Made by a program: the position numbers and the translations under genes | Assembly: GCA_964540995.1 (NCBI GenBank) | Contig: CAZIOU010000004.1 | Span: 1 to 63,731 of the forward strand | Origin: JAZDLR01 sp964540995 | Lineage (GTDB): Bacteria; Patescibacteriota; Patescibacteriia; UBA1558; 2-01-FULL-52-15 | Length of the DNA stretch: 63,731 nucleotides | Direction: 5' to 3' | Notes under the pieces: model-generated | Database searches by the model: none | Told to the model about the DNA's origin: nothing | Seen by the model: the letters and a program-made list of their open reading frames with translations, nothing else | Part shown: in pieces, positions 1 through 7,654 of the stretch | Layout: each line of letters opens with the position of its first letter | Numbering within the stretch: position 1 is the first letter of the stretch

Positions 1-2
1 AG

Positions 3-476
3 CAAGGAACGAAGATCCTCAACGTCTTAGAATTAATCCATACCAGTCTGCCGGCGCATGACCACTCCAAGTCACTGATCTACGGCGACTATCATCCGGA
101 GAATGTCATCCTGCGCAATCTGCAGACGCGCCGACTATCCATGATTGACTTGAGTGATGTCTCGCTTGGCGACCCACTGCGTGATGTCGGTACCTTCATC
201 CAACAGTTTGATTTCATGTCGCAGGACTTCTTGGAACGTAAAGATATCAATAATCTCAAAAAGTTTTTCGTGGAACAATACACTGGTCTACCCTTCAGCG
301 ATATCTCGATAGACCATATCCGTCGCATCAATATGTATCAGGCTCTCACAGCTGTCCGCAGCTCTGTCTGGCTGTTTGAACCAGAATCTCGTAAAGTCAG
401 TCTTGAACTTCTCGATGATGCGCGTCTGTTGATGGAAAAGTTTCAAAATTCGCAGCATTCTATTAATCTGCGGTAG
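3..476 (+). CDS. Aminoglycoside/choline-kinase-type phosphotransferase, 3' part
   Basis: The reading frame is already open at base 3, so the gene starts outside the window and only its last 157 codons are seen. The segment YGDYHPENVIL matches the catalytic loop of the APH/choline kinase family (an Asp acting as base, an Asn binding metal), and MIDLSDVSLGDPLRDVG about 20 residues later fits the metal-binding Asp motif followed by the usual GDP.RDVG. Members phosphorylate small molecules such as sugars, choline or antibiotics with ATP; the substrate cannot be read here. The next genes handle carbohydrates, so a sugar kinase is possible but this is inference. Confidence 0.8.
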   Translation, partial: QGTKILNVLELIHTSLPAHDHSKSLIYGDYHPENVILRNLQTRRLSMIDLSDVSLGDPLRDVGTFIQQFDFMSQDFLERKDINNLKKFFVEQYTGLPFSDISIDHIRRINMYQALTAVRSSVWLFEPESRKVSLELLDDARLLMEKFQNSQHSINLR

Positions 477-635
477 AACCGCAAGCAATATTCAATCTAC
501 AATAATCAAGTGCCAAACAATAATTAATAATCAATTTTCAAATTAGATCGTGTCGGTCGTTTCCTTATTTGAATTTGTATATTAAATATTGTTTGATTAT
601 TGTTGCTTGAATCTTGGCTATTATTTTATATTTTT

Positions 636-1202
636 ATGCGACAAATAATCATCTTCGAAGGAGTAGAACTCGCCGGCAAAAGCTGGGTCATGAGTCAGCT
701 CTATCCCTTACTAGAGACTCAAGGTAATACCAACCCACTCTGGCTCAACGGCTGTATCTGGTTTAACTGTGACATTGGCCTGCTGGGCGATACCTATGGC
801 CAGACGTTTATCGAACATCAAATAAAGCTGGCGCAAAGCATCCCAGACAGGACAATGCTGTGGGAAAAGTTCCACATCAGCGATGCCGCCTACCGCACAT
901 TCCACGGATTGGAGAAAATCAGCTATAATGCTATAGAGGAACAGTTATTAGCCTTGGGCGCGCGGATTGTTTTTTGCCGCGTCAATCCTGATGAAGCACT
1001 GTTCCAACAACGCCTAACAGATCGTCTGAGGCTCTATCCTCACTATCAGCACATTACCAAGAGTCCAGCCGACTATGTTCGTCTACAAACTGTCTACGAG
1101 CAGCTCATAGTTGATAGTAAGATTCCCAGCTTGACGCTTGATACCACTCAATTACCCAATAGCAATCTCGTCGACCAGATAATTAGCTGGTTGGCCAACT
1201 AA
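636..1202 (+). CDS. P-loop nucleoside/nucleotide kinase-like protein (thymidylate-kinase-like)
   Basis: Protein of 188 residues with an N-terminal P-loop strand IIIFEGVELAGKSW (a GxxxxGKS-type Walker A) as in thymidylate kinase and deoxynucleoside kinases, and a basic lid-like region QQRLTDRLRLYPHY around residues 120-135. I chose ATG 636 because a start at 600 would add a tail upstream of the first beta strand that the family lacks. Such enzymes transfer a phosphate from ATP to a nucleoside or nucleotide. The Walker A is unusual in having ELA before GKS. It is followed 12 nt later by the PHP gene, probably in one transcript. A generic 'dTMP kinase family' label is as far as I would go. Confidence 0.65.
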   Translation: MRQIIIFEGVELAGKSWVMSQLYPLLETQGNTNPLWLNGCIWFNCDIGLLGDTYGQTFIEHQIKLAQSIPDRTMLWEKFHISDAAYRTFHGLEKISYNAIEEQLLALGARIVFCRVNPDEALFQQRLTDRLRLYPHYQHITKSPADYVRLQTVYEQLIVDSKIPSLTLDTTQLPNSNLVDQIISWLAN

Positions 1203-1214
1203 CATTTCAAAACT

Positions 1215-2087
1215 ATGCCCACCAAAGGTTACATCGATCTCCACATGCACTCCCACTTCTCCGACGGGTCCAAAAGCCCAACGGCCTTGGCAACCTTACT
1301 GCATAAAAAGGGAGTAAAGGTAGCCGCTCTAGCTGATCACAACACCATCCACGGACAATATGAGTTCCAAGGAGCAGCCAGAAAATACGGTATCAAGGTA
1401 ATCCCCGCCGTGGAGATCTACGCCGCTTACAAACAAATGACGCTGCATATCTTGGCCTACGGCATTGATCTGAACAACTCCGAACTCCACGACTTCCTGC
1501 GTGAGAGTCAGGTCAAACGCAAGAAAAAGATTGAATCATTAATGCCCTTATTATCCAAGCGTGGTTTATATCTAGATATCGTCGAACTTTTTGCCCAACC
1601 AGCTACCTATATCGGTATGGCCAACGTCATTCGTCAGATCCAGCGCACGCCGAAGAATCGACCAACCTTACAACGCATCATGGGTAAGGTGGAGTACGAT
1701 TATTATGAAATATACAACGCGCTCTTTGCTCGCGGTCAAAAAACTCACCTCAGTGAAGTGTCTCTGCCGTTTAAAGATGTTATGAGATTAATCAAAAAGG
1801 CCCACGGTTATCCTGTCTTGGCCCATCCAGGACAACAGCTACACTTCGAACAGGGCGCTGTTATCAAAGAATTGAAAGTCTTGGGGCTCCAGGGTCTAGA
1901 GTCCTTCTCCTCCCATCATAACTGGGATCAGACCGCTCACTACTTGATGCTCGCTAAACGATTAAAATTGTTCTCAACTGGTGGTACTGACTACCACGGC
2001 GATCTGCCAAGTGATAGCTTGATCGAGAATTATCATACCTACACCTCTTTACCGCTTTCGATCTATCAGCAAATTAAAAAGTTTTAA
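1215..2087 (+). CDS. PHP-domain metal-dependent phosphoesterase
   Basis: Protein of 290 residues. The first motif HMHSHFSDGS (HxHxxxSDG) and ADHNT near residue 41 are the metal-binding signature of the PHP family, with further candidate ligands in PAVEIYA, VLAHPGQ and GTDYHGD. This order matches the TrpH/YciV-type phosphoesterases that hydrolyse nucleoside 3',5'-bisphosphates or short RNA ends in the cytoplasm, although PHP proteins also include histidinol phosphatases. The stop overlaps the next ATG by one base (TAATG), which suggests translational coupling with the glycogen synthase gene. Confidence 0.8.
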   Translation: MPTKGYIDLHMHSHFSDGSKSPTALATLLHKKGVKVAALADHNTIHGQYEFQGAARKYGIKVIPAVEIYAAYKQMTLHILAYGIDLNNSELHDFLRESQVKRKKKIESLMPLLSKRGLYLDIVELFAQPATYIGMANVIRQIQRTPKNRPTLQRIMGKVEYDYYEIYNALFARGQKTHLSEVSLPFKDVMRLIKKAHGYPVLAHPGQQLHFEQGAVIKELKVLGLQGLESFSSHHNWDQTAHYLMLAKRLKLFSTGGTDYHGDLPSDSLIENYHTYTSLPLSIYQQIKKF

Positions 2088-3514
2088 TGCCAGTTAAAAA
2101 GCTCATCCTTCATGTAGCGGCTGAATGCGCGCCTTTCGTTAAGATTGGCGGCTTAGCTGATGTTGTCGGCTCTTTGCCACAAGCTTTGGCCACAACTACT
2201 AATCGCTGCGCCGTAGTTCTACCGTTGTATGAAAAGAAGCAACTGCAGTTATTAACGAAGGTTACCAGTCGCGCGACCACAATAGACTTCGCTGGTGTGC
2301 CAACGAATATCACCGTTCACCAAGGGCGACGTTCTGGCGCCGTGGTGGATTATTATTTTTTGCAACATCCTTTGTTCGATCGTCAGTCGCCCTACAGTAC
2401 TGATATCGAAGCTGACATCGAGCTTTTCAGCTTCTTCTCCTATAGTGTGGTGGAGCTTCTTGGTTCGCTCATACCGCGACCTGATATTATTCATTGTCAC
2501 GATTGGCACACCGGTCTCGTGCCGACTCTGATCGATAATCGCTACCAACGCGAAACCAATTGGCCAACCATTCCAACTATCTTCACGATTCACAATCTGG
2601 CACACCAAGGCATTGGTAGTCATCGAATATTATCCAAGATCAAACTCCGTCCTGACAACGAGCCAGCGCTGTTGGAAGATTATTATGATGACTCGGTGTT
2701 AAATATTCTTAAAGTAGCTATCTTATCGGCTGACAAAGTTACTACGGTCAGCCCCACTTACGCTCGCGAAATTATGGCTGGCTCCCAAGACTTCGGGCTG
2801 GCATCATACTTGAAGCGAAGAAAATATGACTTTTCTGGTATCCTCAATGGTATTGATACCAAAATATTTGATCCGGCGCACGATCAATCTATATACAAAC
2901 GCTTCACGGCCAAGACTTGGAAGCAGAACAAGGCAGTTAATAAGAGACGGTTACAAACTGAACTTGGTCTACCGCACAACGATCTACCATTAGCAGCTCT
3001 CATTACTAGACTAACACCACAGAAAGGTATCGACCTACTACTACCATTGCTACCGAAGCTGACCAAATCTATGCAACTAGTTATCTTGGGGCAAGGAGAC
3101 CTATCTATTGAACAGGCGATTTCTCAACGCGCGAAGCATCATCCCGAAGCAATACTATTCCGCCCACAACTCGATCTCGCCCTAGCTCAAAAAATCTACG
3201 CTGGCGCCGATATGCTATTGATGCCCTCGCGCTTCGAGCCGTGTGGTCTCGGGCAAATGATCGCCATGCGCTATGGCACCGTACCCGTCGTCAGAAGTAC
3301 TGGCGGGCTCAAAGATAGTGTCCAAAACAATCTGACTGGCTTTTCTTTCAGCACCTACTCCAGTGCTGCCCTGCTGACCGCTATTCGTCATGCGCTGGCG
3401 GTATACCAAAGCCCCAAACGTTGGTATACTGTAGTTAATCGCTGTCTGAAACAAGACTTCTCTTGGACACGGTCAGCGAAGCAATATCAAAAAATCTATA
3501 ATCATCTCCTATGA
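2087..3514 (+). CDS. glgA: Glycogen/starch synthase, GT5 family
   Basis: Protein of 475 residues, the normal length for bacterial GlgA. The N-terminal KIGGLADVVGSLP motif is the ADP-glucose-binding KxGGL signature of GT5, and PSRFEPCGLGQMIAMRYGTVPVV near residue 380 in full pattern is the C-terminal GT-B donor site with its Glu. The enzyme adds glucose from ADP-glucose to alpha-1,4 glucan. It starts at the stop of the PHP gene and its own stop overlaps galT by 4 nt (ATGA), so PHP-glgA-galT form a tight operon. No glgC, glgB or phosphorylase is in the window, so the wider pathway is not shown. Confidence 0.9.
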   Translation: MPVKKLILHVAAECAPFVKIGGLADVVGSLPQALATTTNRCAVVLPLYEKKQLQLLTKVTSRATTIDFAGVPTNITVHQGRRSGAVVDYYFLQHPLFDRQSPYSTDIEADIELFSFFSYSVVELLGSLIPRPDIIHCHDWHTGLVPTLIDNRYQRETNWPTIPTIFTIHNLAHQGIGSHRILSKIKLRPDNEPALLEDYYDDSVLNILKVAILSADKVTTVSPTYAREIMAGSQDFGLASYLKRRKYDFSGILNGIDTKIFDPAHDQSIYKRFTAKTWKQNKAVNKRRLQTELGLPHNDLPLAALITRLTPQKGIDLLLPLLPKLTKSMQLVILGQGDLSIEQAISQRAKHHPEAILFRPQLDLALAQKIYAGADMLLMPSRFEPCGLGQMIAMRYGTVPVVRSTGGLKDSVQNNLTGFSFSTYSSAALLTAIRHALAVYQSPKRWYTVVNRCLKQDFSWTRSAKQYQKIYNHLL

Positions 3515-4443
3515 TCCGTAAGCCTGAAGTACGCAAAGACTACATCCAAGATAAGTACGTCATCATCGCCCCTCGCCGCTCCAAACGTCCGCATGATTTC
3601 CAGCAAGTCGAACCACAGCACGATGACACCAACATCACTGATTCGGTTTTCAGCGCTAAAAATCTCAAGAAAGAAAAGGCACTTCTCACGATTGGTCCAG
3701 AGAAAGATTGGCTGGTCAAAGTATTGCTCAATAAATACCCGGCCGTTTCTCTCAATAACCCCAAGGCCTACGGCCAGCAAGAAGTTGTCGTCGAGACCTC
3801 CAACCCCCGTGTTCACATGGATGAGATGCCAGCCACCCACCTCGAACGCATTCTCGAATCCTATGTCAAACGAACCACCGAGCTGTCCAAGAATAAGAAG
3901 ATCGAGTACATATTAATTTTCAAAAACAATGGTGGTAAGGCCGGCGCTTCACTACATCACTCCCACTCACAAATCTTCGCCACCAATTTCGTCCCACCTC
4001 ACTTACTCGACAAATCACGCAAGCAACAAGAGTACAAGATCAAGACCGGTCGTTGTGTTTATTGCGATGTGATCAAGAAAGAAAGCCGAAGCCCTCGCCT
4101 GATCTATCGCGACAAACACATGATCGCTTTCGCTCCCTACGCTTCATTGTACAACTACGAAGTCTGGATCATGCCCATCGCTCACCGCGACAACATCACC
4201 GAACTCAATCAGGTCGAGCTACAATCCATGGCTAAGATTATGAAACATATCTTGCAGCGCATCGCCAAACTTCACCTACCGTATAACTATTATTTCCACC
4301 AAGTAATCAACGACAACGACCAACATCTGTATCTGAAAGTAGTTCCACGAGGCTCTATCTGGGCCGGTGTGGAGATTGGCTCTGGTATCGTCATCAATCC
4401 TATTGATCCCGATGAAGCGGCAAGGTATTTCAGGAAAAAGTAA
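3511..4443 (+). CDS. galT: Galactose-1-phosphate uridylyltransferase-like HIT-family transferase
   Basis: Protein of 310 residues with the two tandem HIT-like halves of GalT. The catalytic block GASLHHSHSQIFATNFVP carries the H-x-H-x-Q pattern around the nucleophilic His, and the second half has YCDVI, then YNYEVWIMPIAHR. The family transfers UMP (or AMP/ADP in relatives) between hexose 1-phosphates. The protein is shorter than the roughly 350-residue E. coli enzyme and resembles bacterial and archaeal short GalT proteins that can work on ADP-sugars, which would fit its coupling (4-nt overlap) to glycogen synthase. The exact nucleotide is not determined by what I can see. Confidence 0.82.
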   Translation: MIRKPEVRKDYIQDKYVIIAPRRSKRPHDFQQVEPQHDDTNITDSVFSAKNLKKEKALLTIGPEKDWLVKVLLNKYPAVSLNNPKAYGQQEVVVETSNPRVHMDEMPATHLERILESYVKRTTELSKNKKIEYILIFKNNGGKAGASLHHSHSQIFATNFVPPHLLDKSRKQQEYKIKTGRCVYCDVIKKESRSPRLIYRDKHMIAFAPYASLYNYEVWIMPIAHRDNITELNQVELQSMAKIMKHILQRIAKLHLPYNYYFHQVINDNDQHLYLKVVPRGSIWAGVEIGSGIVINPIDPDEAARYFRKK

Positions 4444-5063
4444 TGAAAAAAAAGAAATCAATCAGCTACACACTTCCGCTCTTAGCTCTCATATTTAGTT
4501 TGTCAATTTTTCTATTAATAACAACCTTTCGGCTTAGCCAAACACACAACCAAGCAAATTTGTCAGTCACTAATTCCCTACCTGAAGCACAGCAGATGAT
4601 TCAGATGGTTAGCGCTACAGGCCCAGAGTTTAACAAAATTCGACCAGTGTGCGCTTATGGTTATTGCCTTTTTGAAGATCGTAATTACAGCGGAGTATTT
4701 GGCCTTGCTACTTTACAAGGATTTACTACTACCACCGAAGGTAGAAACGAGGTGGGACCGACTGGTGAAACGTGCGATTCGTTCGTAGTGACCGATGGTT
4801 CGCCAGAACTCATACAACGACTCGAAAGTAATGTGCGTCTTGGCAACACCGTAAATTCTGTCGACGGATTTGGTAGACTCATTATTAATCTCCGACTTAC
4901 GAGTATTAATAAGCAAGAAATAGCACAGATCAAGTCTTCACAAGAACCAAAACCAATCGAACTTATCGTTTTTCAAGAAGCTCCTCTAGGTAAAGGTGCG
5001 GGTGCTTGCTCTAGCGCCACGAGAGTATTGGAAGTGAAACAACTTTTAACGACGCCTCAATAA
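4443..5063 (+). CDS. Membrane-anchored hypothetical protein
   Basis: Protein of 206 residues that I do not recognise. It opens with KKKK and one hydrophobic helix (about residues 9-31), so it is probably an N-terminally anchored extracytoplasmic protein. Five cysteines follow, including VCAYGYC and a pair in GACSS, suggesting a possible disulfide-stabilised domain. It starts at the last base of the galT stop, so it belongs to the same transcript, and its 3' end overlaps the opposing membrane-protein gene by 18 nt. No function is claimed. Confidence 0.6.
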   Translation: MKKKKSISYTLPLLALIFSLSIFLLITTFRLSQTHNQANLSVTNSLPEAQQMIQMVSATGPEFNKIRPVCAYGYCLFEDRNYSGVFGLATLQGFTTTTEGRNEVGPTGETCDSFVVTDGSPELIQRLESNVRLGNTVNSVDGFGRLIINLRLTSINKQEIAQIKSSQEPKPIELIVFQEAPLGKGAGACSSATRVLEVKQLLTTPQ

Positions 5064-5675
5064 GCCAAGCAAAAAATAGATCGACAGTAGCGCGGTTATA
5101 ACGAGTGCCAACAAGAGTGGAAAAAAGTAGAAGAAAAATCTGGGCGGATAGAGCTGGATAATCAAATCAGTCGTCGGATCAAATTCCCAGTTACCACCAG
5201 TAAATAATAATGAATGAGCCATTCGAAAGAGTGGCTCAAATTGTAATCCAATAATCACCGTCAGCACAACAATAGCAACTACAACTACTAGGCAGGCTCG
5301 TTGAAAATCCGTAATTTCCAGTTTCCCCGCCTCGCCGAAGACGGCGAGTCGAGGCGGGTACTTTCTAGTTTCGGCTGTGAAAAAAATAACTGTTAATACT
5401 AAACCAGCTATTATCACCCACACCACGCTCGCTTCCTGATGCAACAATCTATCAATGTCTGCAATGTGCTTCAGCTCTGCAGTAGAAAAATCTAACCCCT
5501 GCAGCGACGAACCGAAGCGAAAATGATTAAGTAGTTGTTGTCTTTGTGCCGCTAGACCTGAGTGCGAGTCAGTTATAGCAAACACAGCATCATGCCACAG
5601 TGGCTGCAATAAGGTGGTCTGGAAAATAGCCAGCGCAATAGCCAAAGTTAGACAAATACGAATAAATAGCCTCAT
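5046..5675 (-). CDS. Polytopic membrane protein of unknown function
   Basis: Protein of 209 residues from ATG 5675, chosen because TATAGT (5682-5687) lies 6 nt before this ATG, the leaderless arrangement seen at other core genes here. Helices are visible near residues 4-22, 88-108, 129-150 and at the C-terminus (about 180-202), with a soluble stretch between the first and second. Residues PPRLAVFGEAGK come from a palindromic repeat inserted in frame (5328-5357). Convergent overlap with the upstream plus-strand gene. Confidence 0.55.
   Translation of the reverse strand: MRLFIRICLTLAIALAIFQTTLLQPLWHDAVFAITDSHSGLAAQRQQLLNHFRFGSSLQGLDFSTAELKHIADIDRLLHQEASVVWVIIAGLVLTVIFFTAETRKYPPRLAVFGEAGKLEITDFQRACLVVVVAIVVLTVIIGLQFEPLFRMAHSLLFTGGNWEFDPTTDLIIQLYPPRFFFYFFPLLLALVITALLSIYFLLGLLRRR
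5328..5357. repeat. Palindromic repeat inside a membrane-protein gene
   Basis: The segment reads as nested inverted repeats (CCTCGCC...GGCGAG, CCGCCTCG...CGAGGCGG) and has the same GCCTCG character as spacer repeats near 22318 and 45440. It keeps the reading frame of the gene it lies in and encodes a cytoplasm-facing PPRLAVFGEAG segment. Confidence 0.6.
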
Positions 5676-5698
5676 AGCACCACTATAGCACAACCCTA

Positions 5699-5727
5699 TT
5701 GACAATCATATGCAATACTCGTATGCT
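5699..5727 (+). promoter_or_regulatory. Consensus promoter before a structured leader
   Basis: TTGACA (5699-5704), 17-nt spacer, TATGCT (5722-5727). It points to the structured region at 5734-6020 and the small ORF after it, and lies back to back with the promoter of the minus-strand membrane gene. Confidence 0.7.
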
Positions 5728-5733
5728 AGTAAT

Positions 5734-6020
5734 CTGTCTTGTACTTTACATCTTTCTCAATCAGATAAAAACGGGACCCCGGCACAGCTTCCTTGAGGGT
5801 TATTTCCGGCCCTGGAAACCCCTCTCACCACGGTGCTTAGTCGTGGGTTCCCGTTCTACTTACTATATCCGAGCGTCGGATATAACTTGCGCCACAACCC
5901 CTCACCGCCATATAAGGAGAACTTAACTCGGTAGTACTTAGGGCCGGTAGGACACCTCTGTCCTGTCGAAGTTACACCGAAGCTCCCTGTGGTGGGGAGC
6001 ACACCTGAAAGGGCATCTCC
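5734..6020 (+). ncRNA. Long structured RNA leader (or separate RNA)
   Basis: No gene fits here, but the stretch is full of paired segments: ACGGGACCC (5771) with GGGTTCCCGT (5845), GAGGG..TTTCC with GGAAA..CCCTC inside it, a perfect 9-bp hairpin TATATCCGA-GCG-TCGGATATA (5864-5884), AGGACA-CCTC-TGTCCT (5949-5964), and GCTCCC..GGGAGC (5982-6000) just before the start codon at 6021. It follows a consensus promoter. I could not match it to T-box, tmRNA, RNase P or SRP signatures. It may be a riboswitch-like leader of the 108-residue ORF. Confidence 0.5.
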
Positions 6021-6347
6021 ATGCACGAGTCTTCTTGTCCCCAAGGACGTCTGATCAATGCCATCATCGTTCGCGATGACCATGGCATTGATACCGTCAC
6101 CTGCTGTTCCCAGTGTCTGCGTACAGACACTACCAGGACTCCCGTCCGTGAGCTCTTCGAGACCTACAAAGCTCGGCGCGCCACTCGGTTGGACTGGCAT
6201 CTGGAGTTTCGGGCCTTGGCCAAAACCAATCCCGAAGTCAAGGCGATCATTGATGCCACTAAGCACCTGATCGTCAATCCGAATGGGGTCAGTAAGGACA
6301 AGAGCTCGCAGGCTCGCCGCGCAACCAGAATTTCTGCATCTGCCTGA
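6021..6347 (+). CDS. Small hypothetical protein with a structured leader
   Basis: Protein of 108 residues, no family recognised. An AAAGGG stretch lies about 8 nt before the ATG. Two cysteines in TCCSQCLR could bind metal; the middle is helical and charged (FETYKARRATRLDWHLEF). A strong terminator follows at 6357. Promoter, leader, ORF and terminator form a self-contained unit like the other accessory units of this window. The chance that only the RNA is functional remains. Confidence 0.5.
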   Translation: MHESSCPQGRLINAIIVRDDHGIDTVTCCSQCLRTDTTRTPVRELFETYKARRATRLDWHLEFRALAKTNPEVKAIIDATKHLIVNPNGVSKDKSSQARRATRISASA

Positions 6348-6356
6348 GAACTCAAG

Positions 6357-6397
6357 AGCCCCGACAAGCTAAGCTTGTCGGGGCTCATTATTTTTTA
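6357..6397. terminator. Bidirectional terminator between small ORF and tyrS
   Basis: Perfect hairpin AGCCCCGACAAGCT / AGCTTGTCGGGGCT followed by ATTATTTTTTAT on the plus strand. It can end both the plus-strand unit and convergent tyrS. Confidence 0.85.
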
Positions 6398-6400
6398 TAA

Positions 6401-7588
6401 TTACTTGAGCGAAACGAAACGCAACTTTCCAACTTGCACAACATCACCCTTATTCAACTGGCTAGCACCATCAGAAACCTTAACTTGATTTACTTTGACT
6501 GCTCCTTGCTCCAGCATTCTTCTGGCATCTGATTTGGAGCTGACCAATTTAGCGCGTACCAAGAGATCGATTAAACTTTCGCCGTTAACAGCTTTGATCG
6601 TAGGAATATCAGTTGGTAATACTTTGTTGCTAAATTGATTGGTGAAATTCTGACTCTGTTTACCGGCCTCGGCTGCACTGTAATACAGCGTAATTATCGC
6701 TTCTGCTAGCTGCATCTTGATATCGCGCGGATTAGCACCTTTCTTCATCTTGGCTTCCCACGATTTGATACTATCGAGCGGCACGCGTGTACAGTGAATG
6801 AAATAGGTCATAATTGATTCATCTCGCAGGCTCATTACTTTGCCGTACATCTCTTGAGCGCTATCAGTGAGATTGATGGTATTACCCCAACTGGATGACA
6901 TCTTGCGTCCGTCAGTACCTTCAATCAAATTGTTCATCAACAGATCTTGAGGTTTCTGTTTGTAATGCAGTTGTAGAGACCGGCCCGCCAACAAATTAAA
7001 CCGTTGGTCAGTTCCGCCTAGCTCCACATCAGCTTTGACCATAACAGAATCGTAACCCTGCATCAAAGGATACAGTAGTTCTCGCAAAGAAATCCGTTTG
7101 CCGCCTTTGAAGCGCTTACTGATATTTTCGCGAGCGATGAATTCTGCCAACGAGAATTGATCAGCCTGTTCGCCAATTTCAGCGTAACTTAGTTTACCTA
7201 GCCATTCTGAATTGTGTCGTACTTCTGTTTTGGTCAGGTCAATAATTTTACCAGCCTGATCTAAATAAGTTTTCAGATTAGTTTTGACTTGCGCCGGAGT
7301 CAACATTGGTCGTTCGCTCTCTTTGTCGCTGGTATCACCGATAACCGCTGTGAAATCTCCGACGATAAAGACTAGCTTGTGACCGAGCTCTTGGAAATCG
7401 CGCAGTTTCAACAAAGGAATAGACCGACCTAGGTGCAGGTTGGGGCTGGTGGGATCGATACCGAGCTTGACACGGAGCTGCTTGCCAGAATTGAGCCTTT
7501 GCTCTAAGCTTTTACGCTCGATGACCTCGGCCACTCCTCGTTCCAATAATTCTTTGATCTTTTTCTTGTCAGTGCTTATTTTGCCCAT
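6401..7588 (-). CDS. tyrS: Tyrosyl-tRNA synthetase
   Basis: Protein of 395 residues. The class I signatures are present: HLGR at residues 52-55 (HIGH) and KMSSS (KMSKS) near residue 230, in the TyrS context GGTDQRFNLLAGR. The last 65 residues form an S4 RNA-binding domain (ARRMLEQGAVKVNQ). It charges tRNA-Tyr with tyrosine. The family is the long TyrZ/TyrS type with C-terminal S4. A -10-like TATAAT on this strand (7621-7626) sits about 33 nt before the ATG with no clear Shine-Dalgarno sequence. Confidence 0.95.
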   Translation of the reverse strand: MGKISTDKKKIKELLERGVAEVIERKSLEQRLNSGKQLRVKLGIDPTSPNLHLGRSIPLLKLRDFQELGHKLVFIVGDFTAVIGDTSDKESERPMLTPAQVKTNLKTYLDQAGKIIDLTKTEVRHNSEWLGKLSYAEIGEQADQFSLAEFIARENISKRFKGGKRISLRELLYPLMQGYDSVMVKADVELGGTDQRFNLLAGRSLQLHYKQKPQDLLMNNLIEGTDGRKMSSSWGNTINLTDSAQEMYGKVMSLRDESIMTYFIHCTRVPLDSIKSWEAKMKKGANPRDIKMQLAEAIITLYYSAAEAGKQSQNFTNQFSNKVLPTDIPTIKAVNGESLIDLLVRAKLVSSKSDARRMLEQGAVKVNQVKVSDGASQLNKGDVVQVGKLRFVSLK

Positions 7589-7639
7589 AGATTAGCTTAA
7601 AAGTTGAAGTAATTTCTTTCATTATACCTGATTGTTGGC

Positions 7640-7645
7640 TATAAT
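7640..7645 (+). promoter_or_regulatory. -10 hexamer 9 nt before the PBP start (leaderless)
   Basis: TATAAT ends 9 nt before ATG 7655. A transcript from this promoter would begin at or next to the start codon, so there is no room for a ribosome binding site. Confidence 0.6.
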
Positions 7646-7654
7646 AACATAACT

